Source: Pelecanus crispus
Taxonomy: Eukaryota; Chordata; Aves; Pelecaniformes; Pelecanidae
NCBI RefSeq assembly: GCF_030463565.1
Contig: NC_134653.1
Coordinates: 31,371,150-31,435,149, forward strand
DNA length: 64,000 bases
Reading direction: 5' to 3'
The stretch's first letter is position 1. Each line of letters begins with the position of its first letter. The translations under genes and the position numbers were made by a program. The notes beneath the pieces are model-generated. The model saw nothing but the letters and a program-made list of their open reading frames with translations, ran no database searches and was not told the origin of the DNA. This document shows positions 47,801 through 62,037 of this stretch, piece after piece.

Positions 47801-50800
47801 TGGTCAGTCCTTTTAGAAAAAACAAAGGAACCACATTTTTGAGAAATACAGTGCCAAAGATACCACTTCCTTACAGTTGAAAATACACATGTACACAAAA
47901 CAGCAAGCAACATGACTTTTCCCTACTGTTTCCTGTAGATTCTGCTTTTTACTCAGTGTGAGATATTTGGCTAGTTAGATGTATTCCTGTCACAGAGATG
48001 AGAACAACTTTATTGCTCCTGGCCATAAGTGCGTAATTTCAGGGCATTGAAGTTTATTGCCTTAGGTGATAAACTGTGTCTATAGACTACTTCTACAGCA
48101 GATAACATCGGTGGGGTGGGGAAGACACTGTGCTTTAAAGATATTGACTTGTGGACTGTTTCATAGCTTACCTTGTTATAAGTGTAAGGTGTTGGAGAGG
48201 TGGGGATAATACCAGATTTTTCTTTCTGATGCCGTCTTTGTGCCTCCAATACCTGTTCCCATGAGAGGAAAAAAAAAATAATGCAAAATACATCTCATCT
48301 ACAGGCACCACAAACAGCAATGCCTATGCCAAAGATGCCTGATGCTTTTCCATTTGGTGGACTTATTCCAGCTACTGAAGACTCTGCCAAACTCAAACTA
48401 TTCTTCCTAAGAAAGACTGAAGCTTTCTACATGGGGAAAATTTCAGCTAAAATATTTTACTGCTTTGGATGAAAACTCCGGTTTTGCCTTAATTAAAGCA
48501 ATTGCTCACACCTCTTGTTCAAAACCTCTAACACCTCCGTGCTTTAGAACTAGAACCTGAAGTGTGTTTGGAGGGTAATCCTAGCTCCAGAGATGTCCCT
48601 TTTCGCCTTTCCCATGAACAAATCACATCAAATTTGTCCCTCACTGATCAAATCTGTGTTTCTGGGTTTCTACAAAAATCTCAGTTTAAATACACTCAGG
48701 AAAAGCTTTCTACGGGTTTGGTAGTTCACTTGTTTTACAACCCTTGCCCGTAGTGCACATGCCCTTCACCAGCAGGCTCCAGCTGGGGAGGCATTTTCAG
48801 GGCACTCGACTGTGGCCGCATGGTCTGATCTCTGCAATTGCTCTTCCTAGTCATTGAAGGCTGCCGACATGCCCAATACTGCAATTAAATATCTATCTGC
48901 AGTTTTCTTTTAATTTTCTTCAGGACTCCAACACAAAGCACAAAAGAGAGTGGGGAAAGCAGCACTACAAAAACCAGCCTGTCTGTAACTACAGATCATG
49001 TCTTAATGCATACTGACAAGGGGGCCAAGCCAAGGTGAACGGGTAACCCTCTGGCACTGCCCTCCTTTTGAGCAATTGCCTTTACAGAACCTTTTTGTTT
49101 CGGCATAGTCCTTTTTAATGTAATCTGGAATGAGCCTGAGCCGGAAGAAGGATTGCAAAGCAGGGACTTTTCCAAACTAACTGCTTTAGTGCCATTAAAG
49201 GCCAATTGTCAAAATCCTGGAGTACTCTCACCAGTGGGAGTCGGGCCTGGGAGAGTCAGGAGGCATCGGCAATAAGTCAGTGCTAAGAACACAGTCTGGG
49301 AAATTTGCCTCACTATCTCCTGCTGTAATAATAGATCACTGTGGCACTCCATCTTGAAAGGTGGCTACTATACAATTACTCAAGATTCCTGTGCCCAGGA
49401 GCCCTTAACAGGACAGCAAAGGCTTTTAAAATGACGTGGTTATGGAGGCACAGGCAATAAAGACCATGATTCCCCTTTAGCCTAGAACTGTAATCATTTG
49501 TTACCTGAGGTGCTACGTAATATGGAGTGAACTGTGGTGTCATCAAGTCACCTTGGTCTACTTTGGCAAATCCAAAGTCACACAATTTAACAGGTGCATC
49601 CTAAAACAAGGAGAAGAGGCTTCATTACAAAATCTCATTGTATCAGCTTTTCTAATACATATTTCTCACCTTGTACCCATCTTACCTTTGCCACACATAC
49701 TCCTCTTTTGTATTTATACCCTTACCATTCCACAAAGCAGCTAAAAGGTCATAAACTGATCTTTAAAACAATAATTTTTGTTTTCCTGGGTGCTCTGGGT
49801 CAAAAGCAGCCCCCCCTCTCAGATTTTGGAGAGCACCAAGCACATTGTAGGGGGTCACTGCATATGCAGAGTGGTTATGAGCAGGAGAAGAAAGAAACAG
49901 GCAAGTGCTTGGAAACATCAAAGCACCTGTAACGCATGTTAGAACATCCTGATGACACCTTGGGAGGAAATGTGGCAGAGCGAGCGGATCTTCTCCTCAG
50001 CAAAGCAGGATTCTATGTTGAGGTGAAGAACCTGACCTATATTTAACAGCAGCAGCACGGACAGCCTGTACTCCAACCAGATCAGAGTATGGAAAAAGTG
50101 CAAAGCCAAAAAAGGTAATTAATTTTTGTCACCAAAACATTGCATTAATATCATTTTACAACTATTCTGAAAGTCACGATTGAGCCATTTTACAGAATTC
50201 AGCAGTAAACAAAGAATACCAAGTCTTCATCTTACCAGAGAGTTATCCTTGAAGAGGAGATTCTCAGGCTTGAGGTCTCTATGTGCAATGTTTAGTGAGT
50301 GGCAATGCTGCAAAGCCAAAGCTATCTGAAAAAGGGCACAATAAATCAACTACAATTACAGAACAACTCCTTTAGCCTGGACAGTTATTTTAGCTTTAAA
50401 AAGGACATTGCCAACATAGCTTAGACCCCAAACTTTTTCACTCCGCTTGGGTACAATTCTGAGTTAAGACAAGCCTGGCCATACTGCACAGTAGTGCAGT
50501 AAAGCAATGATTGGGAAAGTAAATCCACCAAGCTATTCAGTTTGCATTTCACTCAGAGCAAACAGAAAATAAAAGCGAAGTTGAACCGGGCTTCCCAACC
50601 ATCTTGGTTTGATTAACTCAGGGCATTATTAGCCCCCCAGAAGTGAAAAAGATCATGACAGTGTCCTTTTATATGCTGTGCTAGGCCTACAAGGTCACTA
50701 CACTTGCTTGCACACTCTCCAGCAATTACATTCTGTTTAACAGTCAACAGTGAGTTCTTGCTTCAGTATTTCAGTGAATATTTTAATGCATTTGTTACTG

Positions 50801-53800
50801 ACTTAAGAGTCAACACTCAGACATTTTTGTTATTTAATTCGTGGCAGTATTGCCTGCAATTTACTCATTTCATGGGATATTACACAGAAATGCATTACTT
50901 TATTCTTTCAAAGACAGCTTCTTACACTGCTGTGGTTTAGAAACCTGTAACCCAGTCGTGAAAGTTCTACAGACTGTACATCTGAAAGTGCAATTCATTT
51001 AAATAAAACCAAAGCATAAATACTCAAAACAGCATTACTGAAACAAAAGTAAGGCAAAGCCACATGACCCTTATTTGAAAGTACTCCTATTGGCTTCTGC
51101 AGGATCCTACCCAAACACAGTACCCTGGGTGAAGCGCTGAGTCCTTAGAAGACTGCAAATTACTGTGACAAGAGAACTTCAGTGTTAACTTAGCTCAGAA
51201 ACAAATACAAACACATTCCCAGAGAAAATGAGATAGCTTTGCAACAAGTTTTTAACTATTACGGGGTACAAGGAACTAAGACCTGTAGTTCAAGACAATG
51301 ATGAAGAACCACTAGATGAAAAAGTATGACTTTAACATTACTTTCAAACTTAATTTGTATAAACAGTAAAGCAAAGAGTTACTTGGGACATGAACAACCC
51401 AAGTGTACACACAGTCAGAATTCAATTCAAAGTCTTGTCTTTTTGTATAGTTTTAAAAGATTTTCCCAACATGTTAATCCTGGAGACTGCCTTGCATTGT
51501 CAAATGGCCCAAAGGACATGAAAACAAACTGTCAAGAATAATTCTGTACTTCCACCTAATTTCTTTGTTGGATGAAACCAGAAAGCTAACAGCACGATTA
51601 GCATTTCATTAGAAACAAGTCAAAGCACAAGACAGAAAAGTAAAATGAAATTATTTGGCCCCCTTTTTTGCCTCAGTACCACACATTATCTCCCCAGCTT
51701 AGGGGGAAGCATGTGATTGGGATATGGATATATTCATAAACAGTCACGTCTATTTACAACAAATGCTGTAATATCTTGTCTCATGTTTTCTTTCCTTTAT
51801 TCACTGCAGTGATCACTGGTGTGGGAGCAGGACATTTACTGATTAGTATCTCCAGTATAGCCTCTCACCTACAGTTCATATATCTTTTGCTTGGAATGCC
51901 AATATAACCTCCGCAAGAAGCAAACAATGGCAACTCCACCCCTCAGCTTCATGCCGTGGTGCCAATTCCCATGCAGAAGAGCTCAGCCATTTTGACAGCA
52001 AGATCCTTCTGCCTTGCGGTTCCTTACGGCAATCTGCTGGTCCTTTGCTGTGGCTCCCTAGAAAGGCTATCACAACATACAGCCATACCATCCTTCCTGA
52101 AACCCTCCCATTAATCCAAGCTTTCTGACCGGGCACCACAAGTCATCCAACAGCTTGGAAGTGAAAGGGAACAAGTTCACCCCAGAACAGAGAGGAACCA
52201 ACACTGAGGCCCTTCTGCTTCATCATCCTGCCTACTCTAGCAGGATGTAAGCTAGTCACACCAGATGCACTGCTAAGCAACAAAGAGCCTGATGGACACC
52301 ACAACCTCTAGGAATAAGTATCGTGCAGGCTATAAGACACAACATTCAGGAGTGAGTTGGGTAGAGAAATGGAGAGGGAAAAATGACATCAGAACAAACA
52401 CCACAGAAAACACGCACTATAGAGGTACATTCCTCTTGTTATCTTCCATGATAGGCAGGACTTCATAAAACCAAATACAGAACCCAGCTTGCAAACCACT
52501 GGCCCAGGACACATGTACATAATTGTCTGCTACCCCGCCCAAGAGGCGAGAGAAATGCCAAGTCTGCCTCATGGCCAAGAGCAATTCTCAAATTGGAGCT
52601 CAGGAGCCACGCGGGGTCTGGTGAGAGCCTGTGGGCTGTTGGAGGTAACACTTTTAGAACAACAGTGAGGTATACAGCAGGAAGACTGTGCAAGAAAAGA
52701 GCGCGCTCTGGTGAAGTGTTCTGTAGACCAGGGTAAGAAAACCATTGCTAAGGACAGCAAAGACACCAGAGTCCCAACCCAGAAGAACTAGCCCACACCT
52801 TCAGATTCTTTGCTTCTATTAAAACTTTGGCATGGTCAGGTTATAACAAAGCAGGCAATGATCATTGGATCAGAACTGAGGATTATTTTAGCTTCCTTTT
52901 TTCCCACCCCCCCACCCCAAGAAATTGTTAAATACTTCAGCCATTATCATTCATGGATTTGCTTATACATGGGTGTTAACTTGCCTGCTTTGTTACTTGG
53001 CTTGCTTGCTTCTCAGTAAAGTGCCGGTGCTGGCTGATTCTGTGAAATAGCTCTCCCCCTTCCATCATCTCCATTACAATTAGGAGCCGAGCCCTGTTCA
53101 AAAGCATTTCATTTTGTTATATTAAAAATAATCAAAAAATAACAGAATTGCTACGCTAATAATGCATACTTCATATCTACTGACGCAGGCCAAAAGAGAG
53201 ACATATACTTGCTTCTCCTACAGTTGTTAGAGCTATTTTGGTCCCGTAATTTTGCCTTTAAGCATATAAGCTGCAGGATTTTCTGGCTCCCAGCACAATC
53301 TGACTCACTGATTGTCAGCCAGGAATCTACAGTTTGTTCTTCATGTTGGGCTCCCACATCCAGCTGGAACAAACACCATGGACATGTCTACATGGGTGCA
53401 TTCAGACAGATACATGCAAGTTCCACCCACGCTTTCCACCAGCAAGCCAGTTTGGACCTGGAAGCCATTTAGACACATCGATGTGTAACTCTGCCCTCAA
53501 AGAATAATACAGCAGGTAGAGTCTTGCATTAAACAGGCTAAACAGCTTCCAGGCTGGAGCTGGCTTAGAGCACAGCATGCACCTGTCTGCACCCATCCTT
53601 GCAGACATGCTGATCTGCCTAGGCACTAAAGATGTTCATGGGAACTTAGAAGCAGAAGGTTGAGGAAATATCTCTAATGCTTTTGAGTTTGGATACTCTA
53701 CTGTACCTCATTATTTTAATTTACAGTTTTATAGACATAATTATGAAGGACAATGAATGGGAAATGTGGAGATCAGGACTGCTAGATCCTCAAGAAACTA

Positions 53801-56800
53801 AACTTCTAGTTGTTCTCACCACACAGCAGAATCGGATAAATCAGAGACTAAGACAGGTCTCAGCTCTTTAATTCTCCCAGCTCTTTTGTCGGATGTCTTT
53901 TTTTCCTCAACTAATATCCAATTAGAAGACAACATTTTTATCCCAAGCAATATTATGTATGAAAAATAATAAGTCTGCTTCATGTTTTGCTGTGTTCATT
54001 TTAAGCAGGACAATGTATTGTGAGTTTACAGGGCAGAACCTAGTATTTTTAGAAACAATTCTTTTTTTTTTTTTTTTTTTAAAATGAAGACTGGCACTCT
54101 GAGTTTCCCAGTAGCTCACAGGCATCACCATCATGTAAAAGGATCTCACTTAGGATTCTAGGTAGCAACAACAGCCGCAGCTTCAATCCTGCTTTAACAG
54201 TGCTTTGAAAGCAGAAGGAGGCTCAAAGGTTACAACTCAATTCAAGCTACTAAAGCAGTATCAAAGCAGGGCAGAAGCTAGAAGCTAATATACTCTCTCA
54301 GACAATGCAGGTATCGCAGACTGAAAAACCTGAGAAATGAAGATGTATTCAAAACCAGTAGTGAAGGACACAAATTCATTTAAATATGCACAGTTCTGGG
54401 CATTGACAGGGGAAAAAAGCAAGCATTGCTTAGTCTGAAGTATAAATATCGTATCTGGAACACCCTATAAATATTCATTTTGGTCACATTGTGATTAAAA
54501 AAAAGCAAACTCCACTATACCTTGGCCTAAACATGGAAAGCAAGCTGTGGGAATGAATCACCCTATGTAATCTTACCTTGGGCTGGATTCATGTGGGAAC
54601 TGCACACTGTTAGCATAAACTTCAATAATTTGAACAATATTTGGATGTGTTGCACACATCATGTGCAGACGTACCTTGAAGAGAAGGGAAGAAACGTTAC
54701 TGTACACGGTGACACATACTTGACCAGTTCTGCTCCTCCCTCTGCCCCCAAGACTATGGCACACATGAACCCGTGCGCTGCCAGCTGTGCTCAGCACCAG
54801 TCACACCCAGTTTAAAATTATTCAGAAAATAAGAAGTGCCTACAAGCATTTATATGAGTGACCAACAGCCATTACACTACTTGGACTGAGTAGGACAAAA
54901 AGATCATACATTGCCAACCAATTTGTTACAGACCATGGAATCAAACCCAGGAGAGTTCCAGAAAAAGCCCAATCTTTGATTTCTTTGGGTTTTAAAAATA
55001 ACTTTAAAGCTAGAACTAGCTTTAAAGTAGCAATAGAGATATGACTGAAACCGAAAATTCATGAATAAAACTTGAAATTCCATAATCCAGCTCCTTTTAT
55101 GGCCTCAAGGTCTAGCACTCACAACATGGGAAACCTCATCTCCTGTTCCGACTTTCTGAAACAGGAACCTAAGGAATTTTCCCCAGTTTAAAGCTACCTG
55201 GACTGCTAAATCAAGTCAAGGCTTGATGCACTTTGTAAACAGATTCTTTTTCCCTGGGAATTTTAAATGAGAATTTGCTCAGTAACGAGAAATGGAAGTT
55301 GCCTAAACCTTGAGGACAATTAACACTTCTTTCACTTTCATAAAAACTTGAACGACTGCCCATCATTTTCAACAGACTGACAGTTTGGTACCTTGGCATG
55401 GTCTTGCCAGCCACAGTAAGTCACAAAAAGTATCAGTGAGCTTACTGAGTTCCTCATACACAGATAAACCCATACCATCTAGAGTGCAACTTGAAGCATT
55501 CTTGGCAATTCTTAGAGTAGTGACATCCAAGAGTGAGATGTATGGAAGCAAAACCAGTTCTAAACTATTCGTGTTACATTACATGGGACACAGGGAGAAC
55601 ACCAGCGTTAAAATGCAGCTCTATAAATTACACTTGTGCATATACAGCTAACGCCTACAGCACACTCAAGAGTTAGAAAGACCCTCTGTTTCACCCACCA
55701 CCTCATCCTATAGGAACTGAGCACAGCAAGGCTAGAGGATCAAACCTAAGGAACCTTGCATAGCAAGATCTGCAGAACATAGGGGTTGGTTTGTTTTTTT
55801 TTAAAAAAAAAAAAACCATTGCAACAATTCACCAAAAGGGTGAGACTTTGCAGTGTGTCAGAAGGCAGACAGTATAAACAGGAACTATACCTCATTTCTA
55901 GCTTTTGGACGATCAAGAAGAATTTTCAGTGCAAAGCGTTCTTGAGAGGATTTTTTCACGCAGACTCTGGTATTACAGCAATAAAATTATTCAGTCAGCA
56001 AGAATGTTAAAGAGACACTTCAAGCAATTGATCTGTAGTTATGAGTTTGCTCTCCACATGAGAATTAACAGGAATGCCCGCAATCTGGAATATACAGGGC
56101 ATTTGTCACCACGTCCCAGCTTGAAAGCCTCAGTTTTCAGCCTTCCACAACAATCTAATACGTTATACAGAAACACCTGACACAAAGCTGTATTTTGAGC
56201 AATGCAGAACAAGTGCTTCAGAGCAATGGGTAACTGCAGACAAGCAGAATGCACTCTAGACATTCAGCCTTTTGATGAAAAAACCCAAACCACACAGAAG
56301 CAGCCTGAATATCTCCAATGGAGGGTGTAGTCTGCAATAAATAAAGTGTATCTGAATGGAAATCCTTGTTTTAGCAAGGCCACCAACTGTGCCGCACACG
56401 TTTTTTCTCTCTTTCCCCCATTTAACATTAACAATTGAACTGCGTCAGAGGGAAGGGTCCACATATTAACAGGCAGCTAAAAGAATAAAAAACAAAGGGA
56501 TATTTTAATAAAGATCAGAGGCAACACAGCAACAGAAAATGAATGAGGAGAAACCAATTGCCTGGACAGGAAGATAAACGGTAGCAAGAGACAATCGCCC
56601 TGTCGAGCTCCCAGAAAGGAGAGGTGCAGACATTTGTTTTCCAGCACTTGTGCAAACTCCCACTCCCAAAAGGGAGAGTTCTTGTTGAAAAGGGAACATA
56701 TGTTTTGCTTTACAGAAAGCATCCAGTTCCTGCAGGGTTAGAAATTCATGATGGGCAAGTCTGGTATGAGATGCAGAGCTCATGGCATTATCTGCTTTGG

Positions 56801-59800
56801 CCTCACATGATGATGTGAAAAAATAGCTGGTAAAAATAGCTAAGAGGCGCAGAGTGCTGATGCCCCAAGTGATGATACCATAGACGGGAGCAGCGACCTT
56901 TGCACCGCACTGACACTAGCATCAAAAGGACAAAGGTGTTTGAGAATCTTCTGCTGCCACCGTTTCACAACCGACTCCTGTTCCTGCTTTGCTTCGGGAA
57001 TACGGCAGTGAGACGAGACAAGGCAGAGAGGCAAGGAGATTTTTTTACTTCAAACATATCCCATAAAAGACAATACCTCGCTCGCACATCAGCTACAACC
57101 CACATGGAGTACAGAGACATTTGTTTGTTTACAAAGAGAGTCTTCCATGTATCACATTGCAATTAAAACACATACTCACTTCTCCACGGCTAATGAAACA
57201 GGCTGAGATTACATACAAATCCGCAGGTGTGTCTTACCTAACAGGACCACTGATCCCAGCTCCCAGCTTCTGAGTCCAGTTAATGTTGTACTCCTCTAAA
57301 ATGGAGGTTTCCTGTTCAAGAAGAGGCAGGGGGAGGGGAAAGAGAGTGAAAAAAAAAATTACTACATCCCTTCCAAAAAAACCAGCTCAGCAGACCTGAT
57401 TTGCAAGATACCTGAGCAGGGAAAGAGCCTGCTTTGGAGTTTTGCTTCACCTAGGAAAATTAAACATAAATACAAATGCTTACATAATTTTAAACTGAGA
57501 CATATTATTATTTCTGTGCAGCTAAGAACGCTCACCCTGGCATTCCAAAACAGGATTATTGAGAACAGTAAATGGGATCTTGCGCCTTTAATACAGAAAG
57601 CGTATCAAGGGCACTTCCCCCCCTCTCCCCACCCCGACTCTTAAATCCAGCTTTCTACCTATAAATGATCAATCGCAACTTAATACAAAGGCCTAGTTAC
57701 AGCATTATTATGTACTTTTTGGTCATACGGTCCAGTGGAAAATGATTTTGTTGCTTTCTTAGGGTTTTCAAACCTTTGGAATCATTACACTGTAAATTAA
57801 ATTACTGCATGACTAGTTTTAGCTTGTCTGATAATGAACCAGGCTCATGTTTATGATCCTTTTGTCCAAATCCATATAAACAGGGTTTGGTTTTGTTATG
57901 ACACAGCTTGGGTGCTATCGTGCTTAAACATGTCACAAGGTGCGATGTGAACGTAGCTTCAGCGCACAGCATTTTGACTAATGCCGCTGTTACACAGATG
58001 GTGATCTAACAACAGAGCAGGACTGAACGGTGGAAATGTGTGCCAACACAAGTCAAAGTAACACATGCCATAAAATTCTGCCTTTGTTCTTTTACGAACA
58101 TTGTTACCTATGTGCGCGATCATCTTTCAAAAAGCCACGCTTTCTGATAAAGCGCAAGAAAAGGAGGTGGTAACAAAAGCTAGCACTAGAGAAGAATTAA
58201 GAAAGCAGGTAAAATAGTTCCCAAATACACTGAAAACAAATGGAAGAGTCCACTTCTTGCAAAGCAACTTTATTCTGATCAGATTTGCCCCTTCTGTTAA
58301 CTTCAATTCAAAACATGCAGCATTTCAGGAATCACTCGTGCTACAAACTACGAGAAAACTGAGAACACTGGTGCTCTCAACTAAGGTATTGAAAATGGCA
58401 GTCCCCAACCTGGGATCATTGGCCTCTGCTGCAACAGTCACGGATTAACACTATTGCCAGGCTGGAGCCAGACCTCAAGCCACATGGATTGAAAACAAAG
58501 CAAGAGAGGAAAGCTGATATTTAAGGCAAGATTTGATTAAGATTAGAGAGTGCAAGAGACAGATATGAAAGGAAAAATTGCCTTTTAATGCAGTCTGGAG
58601 TGGGTATTGCATAAATCATAAATGACCAGTGTGAAAGGTGTAAAGGAAAAAGTTAAAGTTAACTGCAGATTTTATGAAGGGTTTTAAAAGAAAGGTGCAT
58701 CACACATGGTTTGTTGTTTTCAAGCAGAAGCACAAAGAAACTTTCTTGTCAATTCAACTAACATAAATTTCACTTGTGAGAAGCGCATTAGGGAAAAGCT
58801 AATTTAATTTTCCTGATATTCAGATACAGAGAATTGCATGCATCATAGATGGAATGAAAACACAGTTTTAGAAGAGCATTAATGAGCAGAGAAAGGGTTT
58901 CTCTGAACTGAGGAGTACCTCCTCAGCACATGCTTTCAAGATCACACTTAGTGTTTAAGTTTTGAAGAAAGTCAAACCACTGAACTGGAGAAGCAAATGC
59001 CAAAGTACTCTGGAGCAACACTGTGATTAAGTGATAACAATTCTTCATTATTTGTTATAGAGCTTTGAAGTCTGCTGCTCCTGTTCCAAAACCGAAGGGC
59101 CGGCCTGCCCCAAAACTTACCTAACCCTTTCAACTGCACAGGTTGGTCTAAAAAGAGATACTGTCTCCACATACAAGCCCAGTCTTGACTAAACAGTTTC
59201 TGCTGCCTTGTGCCACTTCTGCGATGGCACAGAGACTACTTGCTTCATTCCAGCTGAATAAGTGGAACAGAGAAGCCGATTAGGAATTGGAAAGGCTGTG
59301 ATCTAGGAATCAAATGAAGTGAGAATACAATCTGACAGTTCTCAACTCCTGAAGGACAAGTTCAACAACTACAAATAAGTCCATTTTTAATAACAATTTA
59401 TTTCCTCTTTCATATTCTGCATATTTGCCATTGTTTTAAATAAAAAAGGCAACATTTTTGTTTTCTGCATATTTTTATTTGGATTACAATCTTCGTTCAA
59501 AAGCAGCTTTACAACTTAGAAGTAAAAATGAATAATCTAGTGATCAAGAAACACTATTCACCATTTCCTAATAGCATGAAATACAGTATTTGAGAACTTT
59601 GGTGGCCATCAAGGTACAGAATCGCTTACTTCTAGTTCAGAAACAGGAGCTCCAAATCCAATACCAAGGCTATGTAGCTGCAAATCAACATGAGTTCATA
59701 ACATTCAAACAGCAGGAAATATTTAAAATGTACAGAGAGAGATGAAACTGCCCTCTGAAAACATCAAAATCTGTTTTAACTGGTAAGCCTAAATGCCTTG

Positions 59801-62037
59801 CCTCTTCCTTTAGATTAATGTACTGTGGATGCAGGCAGCAGAGGGTACGGTATCCTGTACTTAGCTCCACATCTGGAGAATAAAACGCCTTACAGTAGCA
59901 CTGCTGCACAGCACTGAACTTGTAGACTGGCTGACAGGTCAGCTGGAACTAATCTGCTGTGGCTGGGAACAGAGGAGGCAGAAGAGTGTCGGGGAGAGTG
60001 CTTTCAAAAAAACTCTGCAGCGGTGCAATTTCTTACAGTAAACCTTTTTGCTCCTGCTGTTAAAGGAACTTTAAACTTCTGATCACTCTTTACATTAATT
60101 TCCAGTAGGCAAAGGGAATAAACTAATTCAAAGTGTATTCAATTACAAAAAAGTTTCACACAAGCTTTAAGAGTTGAGTTCTCTTCAACAGCACAATTCC
60201 CTTTCAGCAAGCTCAGTGTACCTAAAACAACGGTTCAAGTATCCTCCCATGCAGAGTCAGCAGTCTGGGATGCTAACAGCCTGGAAAGGCCGGACTCTCA
60301 GATTTCTCCTACCTTGATCTCCAGCAAGCTGCTTTCAGACAGGGTTAGGCATGCATCGGGACTACTCAGGGGAAAGCTCAGGTGCTTCTCAGTTTCCACT
60401 GAATACCAATGGGAAAAGGTTTGAAATAAGGTATTTTAAGAATAATGCACACTCGCTACGGTCAATTAAAAGTATACAGACTGCTGCTTGGACAAACGCT
60501 ACATATTCAACAAGTGAAATGCCAACAACCAATGTAACTCCATCTCCACTGCTCCAAGACGCAGCCTTCCAACTTTAGCTAGTTTGCCTTAAACAGCGAT
60601 CACTATCTTGAATCACAGACCTTAAACCCGCAGATGCAGGTAAAAGCCAATCAAACTTGAACAATAACAAAGTATTTGAGAAGCAGAGAAATCAGCATAA
60701 TATATAAAAGTACTAAAATATGTTTTAGACTCAGATAACGCCTATAATCCAAAAGATTTGCCCAGAATCTGTTCTCTGTCAGGACCCCTCCAAACTGAGA
60801 GGGGCAGGAGGCAGATACAGGACTGTCCCTATGCTTATACAACTGCTTCAGCTTTTATGTTTTGTTTTTAAGCCCCAAGAGCTCTGATGTAGATCTTTAC
60901 CTTCACATGAACTACTTGAAAAACCTTCTTTTTGAAAGCCTTCTGGACAGCTACTTCACCTGCACTGTGCCAAGACTGACAATGAAGCCGGAAGAGACAG
61001 TATACAATTTCGATACTTGATCTCGTAGTTTAAGTACAATCTGGGTTGTCTGAACACAGTGCTTAGACTTCCTTCTGCTTTGGGCTTTTTTAGTTCAAAA
61101 GGTAAGACCCACGTATGTTAAATCAATCCAGATTTCAGCAACACAAGACTGTGTTGCTCCTTCTCTTGCATTGATTTTTGCCCCCAATGAGCTTTGTAAA
61201 GACAAATCCCACCATGGCAGATAGCAGGGGTAAAGAAAGGCGGCAAATGCCAACATACGGAGTCTTTTTACCTTAAGGTAAATCCTTAAGGAATTCATTC
61301 ATCTTATTAAAATAAGCATTTAAGAAGGTATCCAGAATCTGCAACAGCAAACGCTCTGCACAAGGCAAAGTGCCCACAGAGTCTTTAAAACATTGTTTTA
61401 TTGTCACTTTGTCTCAAAAGGGTTTCCCCAGCTTCTTCAGGAAATCCGCTCAGCCAGGTCACAGAAGGATTCGCTGGGAAGCGCTAAGCTCACACACTGA
61501 TTCTCGCTGTAAAAAAAATCAAGCCTGAATCTGTTCAGCTCCTCTACCACCACTCAAAACACAAACATCCCACACGCCAGATTTGTTTTCACGACAGCAT
61601 CCGAACAGGAACTCGGAGATGGGCTGAGGCGACAGCATTGCCTCCGCAGCCGGGGACTGCTGGGAGGCAGAGACCCCAGCTCCCGGCCGCCCCGAGGAGC
61701 CCCGGTTCTGCTCCCCGCGGTCTCAGCGTCTCAACACCGATCCCCCAAGGCCGGACCCCGTAGAAGCCGTCTGCCTGCAGCTCCTATTTCCCTGCCCAGT
61801 GCCTGCCGCTCCACACCGGAGCGCTGCGGGCGACGAGCCCGAGGGCAGCCGGGCCCCGGCGGAGGGGCAGCGAGGAGCAGAGCCGCGGCCGTAAGAGAAG
61901 GAGGGACCGGGACCCGGCGGGCCCCGGGGCCCTGCCCGGGCTGCCCACCGGCCCTCGCAGGGCAGGGGGCAAGCGGGGACCGGTGGCGGGGAGGTGCCTA
62001 CCTTGATCATCTTGTCCATCTCGTGATCCTCCGACAT
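38837..62037 (-). CDS. MAPKAPK5: MAPKAPK5 (PRAK/MK5) Ser/Thr kinase (complete, 14 exons)
   Basis: MK5 is activated by p38 and by ERK3/ERK4 and shuttles between nucleus and cytoplasm. Exons, 5' to 3': 62002-62037, 57238-57311, 55891-55966, 54577-54674, 52985-53093, 50236-50325, 49505-49600, 48172-48252, 44165-44352, 41740-41860, 40928-41058, 40170-40285, 39699-39803, 38837-38931 (1416 nt, 471 aa; human 471/473). Kinase features: glycine loop LGAGISG (28-34), Lys51 in FALK, HRD with Asp148, DFG 169-171, and the activation-loop LMTP with Thr182, the known regulatory phosphosite. The C-terminal region contains RKRK (361-364), the likely nuclear localisation signal, and a predicted coiled region; the protein ends NSHDSQ. 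Thirteen introns keep frame; twelve use GT donors and the one after exon 5 uses GC. The sequence is nearly identical to the human protein as I remember it. Confidence 0.97.
41144..41164. repeat. Poly(A) run, 21 bases
   Basis: A homopolymer A run in MAPKAPK5 intron 10, about 85 bases from exon 11. On the minus (sense) strand it is a T-run just upstream of the exon 11 acceptor region. Confidence 0.85.
44353..48171 (-). other. MAPKAPK5: MAPKAPK5 intron 8 (3.8 kb)
   Basis: This intron lies between the exon ending TPYTYNK and the exon beginning SCDLWSLG. No additional in-phase exon, RNA gene or recognisable transposon is seen. Short frames such as those near 45.3-45.6 kb show no family features. 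Confidence 0.55.
50326..52984 (-). other. MAPKAPK5: MAPKAPK5 intron 5, GC-AG type (2.7 kb)
   Basis: The donor on the minus strand reads AAGCAG|GCAAGT (GC at 52983-52984) and the acceptor is TTTTTCAG|ATAGCT at 50326. Phase is 0 on both sides, joining VTKQ to IALALQHC exactly as in the kinase family. No GT occurs at a position that would keep the frame. The interior holds no recognisable gene or repeat. Confidence 0.88.
57312..62001 (-). other. MAPKAPK5: MAPKAPK5 intron 1 (4.7 kb)
   Basis: This first intron lies between MSEDHEMDKMIK and ETSILEEY. It is AT-rich over most of its length, becoming CpG-rich from about 61600 towards exon 1. No gene, RNA gene or interspersed repeat could be supported within it. 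Confidence 0.55.
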
